From: Mixophyes australis
Taxonomy: Eukaryota > Chordata > Amphibia > Anura > Limnodynastidae
Direction of reading: 5' to 3'
NCBI GenBank assembly: GCA_036250195.1
Contig: JAVHZZ010000005.1
Coordinates: forward strand, 69,719,505-69,783,504
Length of the DNA stretch: 64,000 bases
The translations under genes were made by a program, and so were the position numbers. Below, in pieces: positions 35,505 to 48,610 of this stretch (position 1 is its first letter; each line of letters opens with the position of its first letter). The notes under the pieces were generated by a model. That model searched no databases. It saw only the letters and a list, made by a program, of their open reading frames with translations, and was not told the origin of the DNA.

Positions 35505-37352
35505 ACATTGATGGAAGCCGTATTTTAAATTAAGAGTATGTTTTTACTTAACTTGTTTTAGCGTGGCATAGAAGGTGAGGGAGCTCTATGAGCATATTAG
35601 CCTAAGGCAGCCTGAACCCTTAATCAGACCCCGAAGAACAATAAAGTTAGTCAATGTTTTATTAAGCTTAAACAAGAATGAATTAAAATGGATGATTTAC
35701 TGCAGCCTGTTTGGTGAAATAAAGCAGTGCTTGTCACTAGGTAACTGTTCTCCTGGGTGTTATGTTAATACCACAATTACACTGCTCTGCTGTCAGTGGA
35801 ATAAAAATAAAACAGTAATCTCCTTTTACCCTGACGTGGTATCACTGCTGTCAATGTGATCTTTATTGACATTGCTAGACAAAATCAGCTGCGTCATTGT
35901 TAACATCCTCCCTGCCTCGAATATCTGTAGCCCTGCGCCCAGGCCCAGAGCAAATCGAGATGTCAGCAATAGGAGAGAGTGCTTGGTCTCTACTTCTGGC
36001 TGTCACCTCGGAAACCCCCTTCCTTTCACTCTCAATTATTGCACTCCAGTAATTGTTGTGGTTTCTCCACTAGACTAAAGCAGTATGGGAGAGATTGTTG
36101 CTGAAGAAGGGACATGTCTGGCAGGTGATCCAAATTAAACCAGGTAAGGCCCGTTACACTAATAATAAATTTAGTATTTCTATTCATTAATTTTCAAGAT
36201 GGAATTGAGTGTGTGAGATCCTCACAGGAGGGTATGGAGGGGGGGGGGGGGTCGGCTGAAACTTTGGGCTCCTGGAGACCTTGCACCGGCCCTGATCAAA
36301 CCAATATGGTTATAACTAACATCAAAAGAAGAGACACCACCTGAATAAATGTCAGTATCAACAAAACTTTCAAAAACACTATCATCCCAGCAGTTGAAGA
36401 TACAAAATGAGGGCTGACTACAGAGAATGTGAACATTTGGGATGTTCCTTTGTATTGAAAGGGGTCAATCTCTGGTTATTCTTTCATTCACTTTGTGATT
36501 ATCTATCTGCTATATGACAGGACCACTTTCTTCTTCCATATCCCTGCTACTCAAATTATACAGTCTGAATTTACTATACTAAACTATTTTTTTGAATGTA
36601 ACATTATCCAATAAACTAATTTGTGTGCAGAGTGTTGCTACTTGAAATTTTTCTTTCAGCAGCACAACAGTTTTGGAACTACTTTTCTCATTCAAAGTCA
36701 GCTGCCTTCCTACATCTTATATTTATGCTTGTGTTATAATTGTAGAGGCAATAATTGCACCATTTGTTATTTTGGCACCAAATTTGCTCACATTCTTCTT
36801 ATTTACAGGGAGAGACATGGGTTAATCCTCTTACTAACCCATGGTTAGTCCTCCTGGTAATAACTGCTACTTACTACTCATTCTTGCTAGCTGCTGGAAT
36901 AGCTAACTAAGCATAGGTGTACAAGCGATCTGCAAAGATGTTCTGCTACTTTAACTTTCTCTATGTTCAGGGGTGACAGGCAGTATTTTGTGATGTTCTG
37001 TGGCTGCTTTTAGAATTTGCAGGAGATCACGATGTCTGTTACATTTCATTTATTTAATGTTTTAGTTTTAACAGCATCTGTCCTTTTATACTAAATAAAC
37101 TTTATTGCTGCACAACCACCTCCGGGAAAATAACAGAAATGGATTTAAGTAGCGAAGCACCAGCTATTGACTTTACCTCTGGTCATCGCTGTTTAGTAGA
37201 TAGAGGCTTTAACTGCATCTCTGAGTAGTGTCATCACTGAGCCATATAAAAGGATATCAGCTGTATTCAATGGACAAGCAGGTTTTTGCTGTGGTTCAGT
37301 GGTGATAGCTTATATCTTGCTTAGTAAGAGGACACTTTATATTCATTTATTG
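35505..37352. other. No gene recognised; stray MITE end at 36283-36294
   Basis: A G-homopolymer at 36239-36250 and a terminus gcaccggccctg at 36283-36294 match the right end of the hAT MITE at 53473-53883; the left end was not found. ORFs at 35575, 35866 and 36621 show no domain. Confidence 0.45.
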
Positions 37353-37675
37353 TTATAATTTAGGGATGTGCACCGGCGACTTTTGAGGTCTCGTGTTTTG
37401 TGTTTTGGATCCGGATTTTCGTTATTTTTGAGGTTCGGATTTGTCTCGCAAAACACTTGACGAAAGGTCTCGGTTCGGATTTAAGGTATTGGATTCGGAT
37501 TTTTTTTGAAAAAAACATAAAAAGTTTAAAAATCAAGTTTTTGGGCTTATTTTCACTCCTAGGCTATTATTAACCTCAATAACATTCAATAACAAGCATT
37601 TCCACTAATTTACAGTGTATTCTGAACACCTCACAATATAGTTATTAGTCCAAAACGTTGCAACAAGGTATCTTT

Positions 37676-38470
37676 CTGGACTGCGTAGAGGAGTGGGTCA
37701 CCACAATATATATTAAAAACCCTGAACTTTTATGATTCGCACCAATAATTGTACCTGGACTGCGTAGAGGAGTGGGTCACCACAATATCTTAAAAACCCT
37801 GAACTTTTATGATTCGCACCAATAATTGTACCTGGACTGCGTAGAGGAGTGGGTCACCACAATATATCTTAAAAACCCTGAACTTTTATGATTCGCACCA
37901 ATAATTGTACCTGGACTGCGTAGAGGAGTGGGTCACCACAATATATATTAAAAACCCTGAACTTTTATGATTCGCACCAATAATTGTACCTGGACTGCGT
38001 AGAGGAGTGGGTCACCACAATATCTTAAAAACCCTGAACTTTTATGATTCGCACCAATAATTGTACCTGGACTGCGTAGAGGAGTGGGTCACCACAATAT
38101 CTTAAAAACCCTGAACTTTTATGATTCGCACCAATAATTGTACCTGGACTGCGTAGAGGAGTGGGTCACCACAATATCTTAAAAACCCTGAACTTTTATG
38201 ATTCGCACCAATAATTGTACCTGGACTGCGTAGAGGAGTGGGTCACCACAATATCTTAAAAACCCTGAACTTTTATGATTCGCACCAATAATTGTACCTG
38301 GACTGCGTAGAGGAGTGGGTCACCACAATATCTTAAAAACCCTGAACTTTTATGATTCGCACCAATAATTGTACCTGGACTGCGTAGAGGAGTGGGTCAC
38401 CACAATATCTTAAAAACCCTGAACTTTTATGATTCGCACCAATAATTGTACCTGGACTGCGTAGAGGAGT
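37676..38470. repeat. 77-79-bp minisatellite in hAT 2
   Basis: About ten units start ctggactgcgtagagg at 37676 and roughly every 77-79 bp after it, to 38453. Units are nearly identical, differing mostly in an internal 'atatat' length. A related array with about 80-bp units is in the third hAT copy at 54507-55245. Confidence 0.95.
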
Positions 38471-38689
38471 GGGCACTGGGCACCACAATAAAATATATAA
38501 AAAACCTTCAACAGATCTGCATTACACTACACATACGGCTGCTCCTCCATCCTCTCCATCATATACATGTTGGAGTTTTAGCGTGTGACAACCTCTTGTT
38601 TTTGATAATGTCAGTGCATTTTGAATATTTTTCAATTTGCCCCACACCACTGAATGTACTTTATCTATGATACGCAATACGCATCTATC

Positions 38690-39392
38690 TATCTTGACTG
38701 CGTAGTGTGGTGGCCCCGGTACACAATTTGGTACCGAGGCCACAATATAATTAAAAAACCCTCCACGTGTCTGAATTCCACCAAACAAGTATCTGGACTG
38801 CATAGTGGGGTGGCCCCGGTACCCAATTTGATACCGGGGCCACAATACCTCCTCCAAACATGCTACAGACAATTCGTCATTGAGAGACCCCAGACAGACA
38901 GGGTCGAAGTGTTATTGTTTGACTTTGTAAACCCAAAAAAATGTCCCTGTTGCACATAGTCGTGCAATGAAGACTGACTTTTTCATTTAAAGGCACGATC
39001 TTTAAAGTGTAGTGTTTGTAAGTCTAAGTCATATTATACTTTTGGTAAAATTGGTTTATTTTGTTCCTCTTTATGGTAATTAATTAGTAATAGAATTAAA
39101 GTAGGAAATAGAATTAAATAGAATTAAAGTAGGAAATAGAGTGGTATAGAGTTGTATTGTGGTATAGATAGAGTGGTCCATACAATATAATAATAAAACC
39201 CTCAACTGGTCTGAATTCCACCAAACAAGTATCTTGACTGCGTAGTGTGGTGGCCCCGGTACACAATTTGGTACCGAGGCCACAATATAATTAAAAAACC
39301 CTCCACGTGTCTGAATTCCACCAAACAAGTATCTGGACTGCATAGTGGGGTGGCCCCGGTACCCAATTTGATACCGGGGACACAATACCTCC
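38690..39392 (-). repeat. Duplicated transposase-derived segment
   Basis: The about 155-bp block at 38695-38847 (gactgcgtagtgtggtggcc ... ggtacccaatttgatacc) recurs almost unchanged at 39236-39385. On the minus strand its units contain codons reading VLCPRYQI or VLWPRYQI, the hAT transposase block with which the real coding sequence ends, so this repeat family incorporates a piece of the gene. Confidence 0.85.
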
Positions 39393-40662
39393 ATCAACCC
39401 TCTAAATCCCACTCCACTGATGGCGGACACCGGGCGCACGTCTAACACCAACATTGCAGTTACAGCCGCAGTTATACGCTTTGCAATAGGGTGACTACTA
39501 TCGTATTTGGTGGTCATGGCAAATGACTGTTGGACGGTCAATTGTTTGGTGAAAGACTTAGCGGTCTTACGACTTCCCCTCTGGGAAGATGACCGACTAA
39601 CAGCAGCAACAGCAGCAGTGGCAGTAGTAGGCGTACCGCTGCAGGATTCCTCGGATGAATCCCGTATTGAGGAGGACTCAGTCTGGCTGCTGACTTGGGC
39701 TGCAGGACTGAATCTGATGGAGATTGTGGAGGAAGTTGACGAGGAGGGTGTTGCTGGTGTGTATCCAACTGGACCACGGGATTTAGGTGTCCCTGTACCG
39801 ATGAGGGTCCTAGCCCCAGTTCCTGAACTAACCACTGAACTATGAAGGTTATTCAGGTGACGTATAAGGGAGGATGTTCCTAGGTGGGCAAGATCCTTAC
39901 CCCTGCTTATTTGAGCTTTACATAAGCTACATATTGCCATACATTGGTTGTCTGGATTTGGATAAAAATAACTCCAGACCGAAGAGGTGCATTTTTTGGT
40001 CTTCTGACCAGGCATGACGATGGGCTTTTTCATCCCATGGACATCAGCTGTTTCCCCCCCTGGTGCCTCATTTACAATAACCACATCACCATCCTCATCA
40101 TCAAGTTCCTCCACAGCGCCAGCTACATCATCAATAGCCTCCTCCCGAGCCACCTCTTCCCGTACAGTGATGGGAAGGTCAGGCTTGACAACCACCAACA
40201 CCCTTGGACTCGCCTTGGGGATTTGTGATAATTTCTCTTTAGAAGGCAGAGTTGTTTGCTGTTTTGTTGCTGACAGCATAACTCTCTTCAATTTTTTGTA
40301 GGGGGGGGGGGAGGAGGAGGAGGGCTAAGATCCGTGGGTGAAGCTGAACCACTAGTCATGAACACGGGCCAGGGCCTAAGCCGTTCCTTGCCACTCCGTG
40401 TCGTAAATGGCATATTGGCAACTTTACGTTTCTCCTCAGATGATTTAAAGTTTCTCTTTTTGCTACTTTTTCTTAACTTGGGCTTTTTGGATTTTACATG
40501 CCCGGTACTACGAGATTGGGCATCGGGCTTGGAAGACGACGTTGATGGCATTTCATCGTCTATGTCATGACTAGTGGCAGCAGCTTCAGCATTAGGAGGA
40601 AGTGGGTCTTGATCTTTCCCTACTTTATCCTCCAAATTTTTGGTCTCCATTATATGTAGCAC
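39360..40662 (-). pseudogene. BED-finger hAT transposase, N-terminal part only
   Basis: Two overlapping minus-strand frames together encode about 430 residues. Frame one (40662-40288) is an acidic then lysine-rich, nuclear-signal-like N-terminus ending in a proline run. Frame two (from about 40279 on) holds acidic sequence and a BED zinc finger with WSYFYPNPDNQC, CSLC and a final RHLNNLH. A serine-rich linker and the hAT N-terminal helical block VGFRGLMEVLCPRYQI follow. In BED-type transposases the finger binds the element's ends; the RNase-H-like catalytic core that should come next is absent, replaced by minisatellite translation to 39080. The frame break coincides with an 11-G run at 40301-40311, so a homopolymer indel is the likely cause. 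It cannot cut DNA but might still bind it. Confidence 0.85.
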
Positions 40663-40743
40663 AAGATACTGCAGAATGTGTGAACTTGGTAATATTGCAG
40701 TACCAATGGACTTATACTGCTGGATTGGTTTTGCAAATTTGGT

Positions 40744-41500
40744 TATAATTATTATATATTTTTTTTTTTTTAAATTTTTTATTTTTTTTTACTTTTTTCT
40801 TATTTTTAAAAAACTTGGGAATAGTGGGGAAATAACTATGCCCTTAGAAGCACAGAGCACAGGACACAGCACCACTGGACTGAACAGGACACGGCACAGG
40901 ACACAGCAGCACTACGGAACTCAGCAGGACAGAGCACAGGACACAGCACCACTGGACTGATACTGCAGAATGTGTGAACTTGGTAATATTGCAGTACCAA
41001 TGGACTTATACTGCTGGATTGGTTTTGCAAATTTGGTTATAATTATTATATATTTTTTTTTTTTTTAAATTTTTTATTTTTTTTTACTTTTTTTTTATTT
41101 TTTAAAAACTTGGGAATAATGGGGAAATAACTATGCCCTTAGAAGCACAGAGCACAGGACACAGCACCACTGGACTGAACAGGACACGGCACAGGACCCA
41201 GCAGCACTACGGAACTCAGCAGGACAGAGCACAGGACACAGCACCACTGGACTGATACTGCAGAATGTGTAAACTTTGTAATATTGCAGTACCACTGGAC
41301 TTTTACTGCTGAATGTGTGAACTTGGTAATATTGCAGTACCAATGGGCTTATACTGCAGGATTGGTTGTGAAAATTTTGTGGTAATTAAAAAATATTAAA
41401 GTAGTTTTTGGTATTTTTTAAAAAAACTTTTTTTTATTTTTTTAAACACAGGGGAATATTGGGGAAATAACTATGCCCTTAGAAGCACAGAGCACAGGAC
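40744..41500. repeat. Tandem leader repeat of hAT 2 (units of 295 and 340 bp)
   Basis: The word cccttagaagcacagagcac recurs at 40841, 41136 and about 41474. Each is followed by the same accaggac...gaactcagcagg segment and, in the first two units, an about 60-bp T/A homopolymer-rich stretch. Minus-strand ORFs at 40836, 41131 and 41471 are the same cysteine-rich repeat translation and not genes. Confidence 0.85.
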
Positions 41501-41605
41501 ACAGCACCACTGGACTGAACAGGACACAGCACAGGACCCAGCAGCACCACTGACCTCAGAAGGACAGAGCACAGCACACAGCACCACTGGACTGATACTG
41601 CAGAA

Positions 41606-41742
41606 CACAGCACAGCACAGCACAGCACAGCACAGCACAGCACTAAACAGCACAGCACAGCACAGCACTAAACAGCACAGAACTAAACAGCACAGAACTA
41701 AACAGCACAGAACTAAACAGCACAGAACTAAACAGCACAGAG
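41606..41742. repeat. Short tandem repeats (cacag)n and 15-bp units
   Basis: (cagca)n pentamers at 41606-41642 pass into 15-bp units of the type agcacagaactaaac. Confidence 0.9.
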
Positions 41743-41984
41743 GACCACCTAACACACCCTCCCTCTACCCTGATCAATGCCCGAGTGAAGATGGCGGCGA
41801 CTAGCGGGGAATTTATAGGATCCGAGTATCGCGAGATCCGACAACGGGATTATGAGTCAGAGCCTCAGTTTCACTTTTGAATTTGGCGCCAATACCCGGA
41901 TCTGTCTCGGATCCGACTCGGATCCGCAACGTTCGGGTGGGCTCGGATTTCATAAATCCGAGTGCGCTCATCCCTATTATAATT

Positions 41985-44480
41985 ATGAATAATTTCTCTA
42001 TAACAACATTCCAGATAAATTCCCCATAATTTAAAAGGTACTATAAAGCAAAGGAAAAATTGTCTTTTAAAATTTAACTTTTGTTCACCTTCAAACAGAG
42101 CAGGTGCTGTAAAATGAAATACAGAGTATTTACAAAAAGATAGTGGTATCATTATTCTAGAGTGTTTATGGGTGTGGATCTGATTATCATTTATAATGAT
42201 AATAATAATAATAATAATATATTTTCGCATCTCAACCTTGCGGTCTTACCTAAGGAGGAGGGCTACTAGTACAATAATGTACATTTTTATTGTCAGTGAT
42301 ATGAACTATGAGTTTGCTCTTTAATACCACTGCTTCCCCACTTGCTGCAAGCATTAGAATGACAAATAGCTCAGAATATGTGTTATTAATCTCTTCCTGA
42401 GTGATTATTTATGCAATCTAACTACAATAATTCTTTTTTTGCCTATTGATTTGGTGATTCTGGGACTGATTAGGAATAATTTTATTGGGTTCTAGAAGTT
42501 TGTAATATTTTGAAGAAAGTTAATTGAATTAGCCCACAAACGAGCTATAATATTTCTACTAAACAGTGCTATTCAGTATATACACATACGTTTATGTTTA
42601 TAGAATAAACAAAATAAACTATATGGTATGCCTTTACTAAAGTTGCTATAGACCAGGTTAGAGGTGATGAAGCAAAGCCTCTGAATAATCAAAATAGGAG
42701 CTCCACTTCAGAATGAAGAAAGGCAGGGATCACATTGCCAATATGTTACATATAGGAGGTTTGGAAAGGCTCCTACATTTAATAAGCAATTCATTTGTAC
42801 TCTGGACATACTCATTCTGAAAGAAACGCTGTGTGAGGATATCATGGAATAGTGCTCTTGAAATGGAAAAGCAGTACTGCTGTATTTAAGAAATGGTTCC
42901 CAATAGGAACCCAGGTCCCAGTTACAGTTGTGACCGATATTGGTACGCTACTGTTATACTAAGCTTAATAGGCTTTAAGGACAAAGTGATGGTATAAGAA
43001 ATAGAGCCATGTATGAAAGTTGGGGGGACTACCCTGTTTGCACCTCATTACTACACAAATTAATTGATAAAGTGATTTATAGCATTGGCCAGCTGTCTAC
43101 CATTGTGCCATCATATAAGCCCATTATTTCATAAGATTTGGATGTCATGTGTTTACTTAGCAGTAAGGGTTATTCATTTAAATCCCAAGTACAAGTTCAG
43201 CTGCATGCAGCTGAACTAGTCGTAGAGGAGCAATGCAGCATGTGTTTTAATGTAAGTCATGTTATAAATGGCTGATCTGGCTTTGTTAATGGCAAAAAGA
43301 GGGCATGATTTAGAGTTGAATGCAAATCCATTAGCAACAGGTTATTTCATGTTACAAAATACGCTATTATAGAATTTATTTTAAATATTTTTTTGTGTCA
43401 TAATATTGTGTCTTAACATTTTATGACTTGACAAAACTTATTTTGTGGTTTAAATATTTTTGTGGCCAATAAAATGACTGTATGTTACAAAATCATTATT
43501 TAAAAAAAGAATTACATTTGCTTATCAAAACAAATTGTGTGCTACAAATTTGAATTTGTACATTGAGGTGGGTCACTGGGCCACCTGCATTTTTCTCTCC
43601 TTTGAAATAGGTTGCTGAATCTTGCCCCCTGGGCTAAAATTTGACAGCCCTACCCTGCGTGTGAGTGAAAGAATATCAAAAGATTCAAATTAAGACATGA
43701 TATCAGGGGTATGTGGTTTGGCAGCTATCGGATAAGGACGTATGGTACTGGAGCTTCCTTACTCTTAATAGCTTTGCAGCTCCTTGGTGGTCGCATCACC
43801 ATCTAAAAACCACGGGATCCCTGAATATCCTCTCTGGACACCAGTAGGATTGTGCAGAACCACCTAAAGGCCACAAGTCTGTGGTCCACCTGCCATGAGC
43901 CTAGCCGTCCTGCTCAGGCCTACTTTAGATGCATATGATTGCCGGCCTGCCCACAGTTCCCTGAGGGACCTCCACATAGCCCTCCATCACTTACTTGGAA
44001 GATACCCATTGCTGCTGACCTCTGGTTACTGCAGTAACCTCCCTGCAGTACCCAGATTCTCTGCCTGGGTGTTGGTGCTTCCCCTGAGAACCACATTCTA
44101 TCTAAATCAGATACCTGGGTGTCCACAATGATGCCCACCGCAATGTATTCTGAGCTATCCTATTAGCTAGGACACACATGGAGCCTCCTCACATTCTAGC
44201 TTTCTGGTCTGGCTGGCTGTTTGGGTCCAATGCTTATGCAGTAAGTACAGCATTTTCATTGATCTTTACTCCCCCACAACTCAAATTTGGAGAGTATCTC
44301 TCATATATCTAACGCCTCTGCAAATATAATTTGTGTGCCTTGCCCACTATTTGGTTATAGTGGTGTAATTTCTGTATGGGAGTCTGACCCTTAATACTCA
44401 CTGCCTTCAAAATATCTCCTGACTAATCGCATGTATTCTACATGAGGAACCTCTATGTATACCTACTACTTTACTTTCAG
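41985..44480. other. No gene recognised
   Basis: Unassigned AT-rich sequence up to about 43600. The balanced-composition part 43700-44480 may be upstream ORF2 sequence of the following LINE but carries no motif I can name. Confidence 0.4.
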
Positions 44481-45960
44481 CTCTCTTCTCTATTTCTAAC
44501 GGTACTAGACAGGGCTGTCCACTCTCCTTTCTCATGTTTGTCCTAGCTGTTGAACCATTGGCACAAATAATTAGATTATCTCCTGACTTTTATGATGTTA
44601 TCTTTCAGTCTACTTCTTTAAGTGTCTGTGTCTAATCGCTAAAAATGTATTTTTGTTTGTGAGCAGCCCAGAGTCTTACATGACATCCTAAAGCAATATA
44701 GTGCAGCTTCTTTTTACCAACTGGATGCTATCAAATGCAAAGCACTTCCTATCAAAATCTCCCAAATTTCCCTGTCTTGACTGCAAAAGAAATTTCCCTA
44801 TGTGTGGGTGTAAGACTCCCTGCCTTATCTTAGAATTTGCATACCCTCCTCCCTTACAGATATTTTTACAGCTTTCCAATCTGGCCAAGATTTGGATTAG
44901 CTACTAGATCTACAAGCTGAGCCAGATAGCAGCTTTCAAAAATTATGTTGTTCTCTAAATTATTGTATATCTTCCACACAATACCATACATTAACCCCAT
45001 GAGCTTTATGGATAGATTTTATAATATCATGATTGCCTACGTTTGCAAACAATAAATGCACACTTTTAGCCTATAGGCATAGGACCCTACCTAAACTCTG
45101 AGGCAGATTGATGCTTTCTAGTCTACTGCAATGCCAGGCAGCCTGTATACTGATGCATCTTCGTGACTAATCCATGCCCCCCTCTTCTAAACTATGGATT
45201 GATCTAGAAAAAGCCTCCTAATCAGAATACCCTTTGGCAGATCTTATCTGGATGCCTAAATGTATACGACCTTTGTCCAATTGCAAGCTCTCCACTATCT
45301 CAGATGCCATACAAGTGGGGGATAGACTAGTTGCACTTAACAAAGTTCTGGTGCTTCCTATCAGAAATCTTTCCATTCGAGCATTAACAAAGCTGATTCC
45401 TGATTTGAATCTTCACATATTGTATAAACTGGGGATGTGTTCGCTTTGACTTGATTCCCAAGATTTCCCCTTACTTATCTTTAACAAGAGCGATTTAGTA
45501 TACCACCTAAAGCCAGACCTTCATGTGACCTTCGCCCTTAAACATTGTGAGAGAGTCTACCTCAACTCATATTGCATGTCCAAATGTATTAACTATATGG
45601 AAATGCACATTAAATTGCTTAATAGACTGTCTCTCACCCCCACTAGACTACATATTATCTGGCATTCTCAGTTAAAATTTTGTGGCGACAGTATAACCAG
45701 GTGAGTAATGTTATACATGTCTTTTGGAATTGCCCACTCATTCAACCACTGTGGAGGGAAGTTTTTAACTTAAAATTGACATGTACTGGGTGAGAATATT
45801 GCTCTAGGCCCGCATTGGTGCTTCTACATGTTTACCCGATGTCTGTCCAGCAAGAAGATAGTTATGTTTTAGGACATATTCTAATAGCAACTAGAGCCGC
45901 AATAGCTCAAATAGCATTGCTCTCCTCCCACTTATCTCTAACATTCAATTCAGTTTTGAT
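44480..45960 (+). pseudogene. L1/Tx1-like LINE ORF2 remnant
   Basis: Plus-strand frames with many stops contain, in correct order, [20 protein letters not shown] near 44500 (a conserved reverse transcriptase block of L1-type ORF2), AKIMLFSKLLYIFHTIPYIN near 44950-45000 (a post-RT L1 block), and VIHVFWNCPLIQPLW near 45710-45760 (the C-terminal L1 block with a cysteine motif). ORF2 of this clade supplies endonuclease and reverse transcriptase for copying RNA into a nick. The active-site FADD block is not recoverable and no poly-A tail was seen. Ancient and inactive. Confidence 0.75.
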
Positions 45961-46119
45961 ATAGAGATGATAGATGTGCCTTATTCCTCCTCTTCTTCGG
46001 CCCCTCGTATTAACTGGTTTAAATGGCATGAATATTTCACAGAAGGAGATGGCTCTTCCCAAGGTGGCTCTATTAACCTCTCTGACACCCCTGTATTTGA
46101 TGTAATTGAATCTTTTCAA

Positions 46120-47230
46120 ATGTAAAGGCTTAGTGCCATTTAAACTAAGTTATCAAGGAGAGACAGTAGGTGCAACTAGTACACAGGTGGATGTGGTAGA
46201 CAGAGAAGGTAGAGGGATTATACATGATGGTCTAGGTGAGAGTAGGTTAGGAGAGCATGAAAAGGTGAGTTATGAGAGAGCATTTGAAGAATTGTAGGTT
46301 GAGGGAGAGTCTGGTAGGGTAAGGCATTGATTTCCATAGATATGGGGGTAGTGCAAGAGAAGTCTTGGAGACAGGAATGGCAGGAGGTTATAAGGGGGGA
46401 AGACAGCTGAAGATCAGAGGTGGAACAGAGTGATGAAGCCAAGCTGTATCTCGTGAAAAGGTCAGGGATATATGGAGGAGAAACTTTAGTGAGGGACCTG
46501 TAGGTAAGTGTGAGCAGCTTGAACTGAATTCCTGAAACAATGGGTAGCCAGTGAAGGGTGTTAAAAGTGAGACTGGAGATGAGAAGCAATGTGAGAGGAA
46601 GATTAGTATAGCTGCTGCATTTAGGATACATTGTAGAGGGCAAGGCTAGTAAGGAGGGGGTTACAGAAGTCAAGGTCTGAAATAATGAGAGAGTGGACGT
46701 TGGTTCCTTCCTATGTGAAGAAGAAGCATATTTTAGCATGTTGCAGAGGAACCGACAAGACTGCTAGAAGTACTGGATATGAGCAGATAAGCTGAATTGA
46801 AGATGACACAGGCAGCGTGCATAGGGAACAGGGGAGAGAATGAAGTTGTCGACTGTGAGGGAGATGTGGGTTTGGGTAGTGACATTAGCAAGGGGACAGA
46901 TGATATGCTCAGCTTTGGATGTTAAATTTGATGAAGTGTTGAGTCAGCAAGGTGGAGATGGCAAAGAGGTGTAGAGGTGGTTGTGGAGGCCAAAATAGCT
47001 TATGAGTTTGCTGAGTGAGGAAGTGTAGTTTGCCCGCAACAAAACCTTAGGTAACCCCAATAGAGGAAGAGGAGGGAAATAAGATTCAACAGAAAAGACT
47101 GAAGGAGCGACCTGAGAAGCAGAAAGCGATCCAGGAGAGGACAGTGTCACAAAGGCCCAAGGAGTCAAGGGTGTCAATGAGGAGAGAGCGATCAACAGTG
47201 TTGAAAATAAAAATATGAAATGAATTGGAA
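46120..47230 (-). pseudogene. L2/CR1-like LINE ORF2 remnant
   Basis: Reading the minus strand from about 47215: FNTVDRSLLIDTLDSLGL, matching the RT palm block (A-x-FDTVDH type, with the aspartate preserved). Decayed sequence follows, then SDLDFCNPLLTSL and LHWLPIVSGIQFKLLTLTYR at about 46550-46490, the well-known C-terminal L2 block, and PPYIPDLF. Stops and frame changes are frequent. The 173-codon ORF at 46739-46218 is the surviving open piece. No 3' tail seen. Confidence 0.8.
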
Positions 47231-48599
47231 TATTTATACTGCTTGTATTCTGGATGCATTTGTTAAAGCTTTCAAACACGTCCATTGCAGGTCAATTGCA
47301 TGTGAACCACGTATCAAATGTTTATCGGGTACATAGCATTTGTATGCATCTTCATACGCAGTTTACATTTCGCACAGACACAACGCCAGTGGTCAAGGGC
47401 GATTATGAATGCTGCATGTTTTCAGACTGATGACTCTGTCAAACAAGGGGAGGTGGATGGGAACTTGGGTTTTACATAACTTTTTATGAGTCATTAACAC
47501 ATCATTTTCATCTATGGAGACATGCAGTGTTTGTAATTATGCAATTGTTTCAAAGCCTTAAAATACTACGTGAATATAAGGTACTTGGTGATGTTAAAAT
47601 ATGTTCAAATATTAAAACACTTAAATGCAAATAACACATGGAATAATTGGAACAGGCATTATTAGAAGAATGTTGACAGGTATGTTTTATCTAAACAAAC
47701 CAAAACTATATCCTGCATTTAATTGCTCATTTCTTCTTGGTTTGTGGAAAAAAAAAAACATAAATTACATTATAAGTAAGTACATTGCAATTAGAATATT
47801 GTATTACCAGCTCCCTGAGAGTATATGCTTATGAATTCTGTAAGAAAGTACATTATTGTTTTTTCAATATATACACTCAATTCATAATTCATTAGACCAA
47901 ACAAACAGCCTAAAGACTTGATCATTAGAACATTTTCCAGATGTGATAGTTTGAATTTTTTGCTAATGCAAAATAGCTCATAATCATTTCCTGTCATCTT
48001 GTCACTAAGATGTTAGATGAGAATTTTGATACTTAGTACTTAAGTTTCAAACTTAGCAGTATTTTAATACTTACTGCCTAAAATATCACTAGATAAAGTA
48101 GCTTTCAAAGTACTTTAAATACATTCAAATAATTTCTAAGCAACCATTGATTATTACAAATGTATTTGCTGTAGTACTTACAAGAGCCCCTCTGCAGATG
48201 GACTGGGACTTGGAAGATGTTATTACCCCATTTAGGATTTTTCTTTTTATTCCTTCTTACATTTTAAGATGTTTTTTAATTAAGTCTTTTATGAATTATA
48301 TCAAAGCTTTCTACCATGTGTGACAAAAATTTTACAAATAAATACAGAAAAAATATACAGCAGTGTGCTCTACATGAAACTAAAACTTGGCACACACGCT
48401 GTGTTATTGAAGGCAATTGTGGACAACTGGTCCAAGATCTCCATGTGTTGCCTGAAAAATGATGCAATGCCTGTAGTGAATCTATCAACATGGATAGGAT
48501 TTTGTTTGACCATAGACGATGACCACACACATTGGTCGATAGCAACAGCTCTATCATGTTCCAGGTATCATCTGCCAATCGCATATTGTCAAATCTGGT
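47231..48599. other. No gene recognised
   Basis: AT-rich; the overlapping ORFs at 48276 (-) and 48320 (+) are of similar length on opposite strands and neither shows a known domain. Confidence 0.45.
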
Positions 48600-48610
48600 C
48601 AAATTGCAGG

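Larger units (their letters stand above)
37361..41976 (-). mobile_element. hAT transposon 2, exact ends and target duplication
   Basis: It begins TAGGGATGTGCACC and ends (inverted) TAGGGATGAGCGC, flanked by identical 8-bp duplications TTATAATT at 37353-37360 and 41977-41984. Length 4,616 bp. Reading on the minus strand: a GC-rich leader, three tandem leader units, a BED-finger N-terminus of a transposase, then minisatellites where the catalytic domain should be. It is therefore non-autonomous. It shares ends and coding sequence with elements at 7257 and 54191. Confidence 0.95.

Noticed and set aside
37676..38470. CRISPR-like array of direct repeats
   Set aside because: Units are joined head to tail without unique spacers, the genome is eukaryotic and the array lies inside a hAT element. 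It is a minisatellite.
39507..39845. 112-codon plus-strand ORF
   Set aside because: Antisense to the serine-rich and BED part of the hAT transposase.
40836..41755. Cysteine-rich small proteins on the minus strand
   Set aside because: Three ORFs repeat the same sequence because they cover the tandem leader units and the (cagca)n tract.
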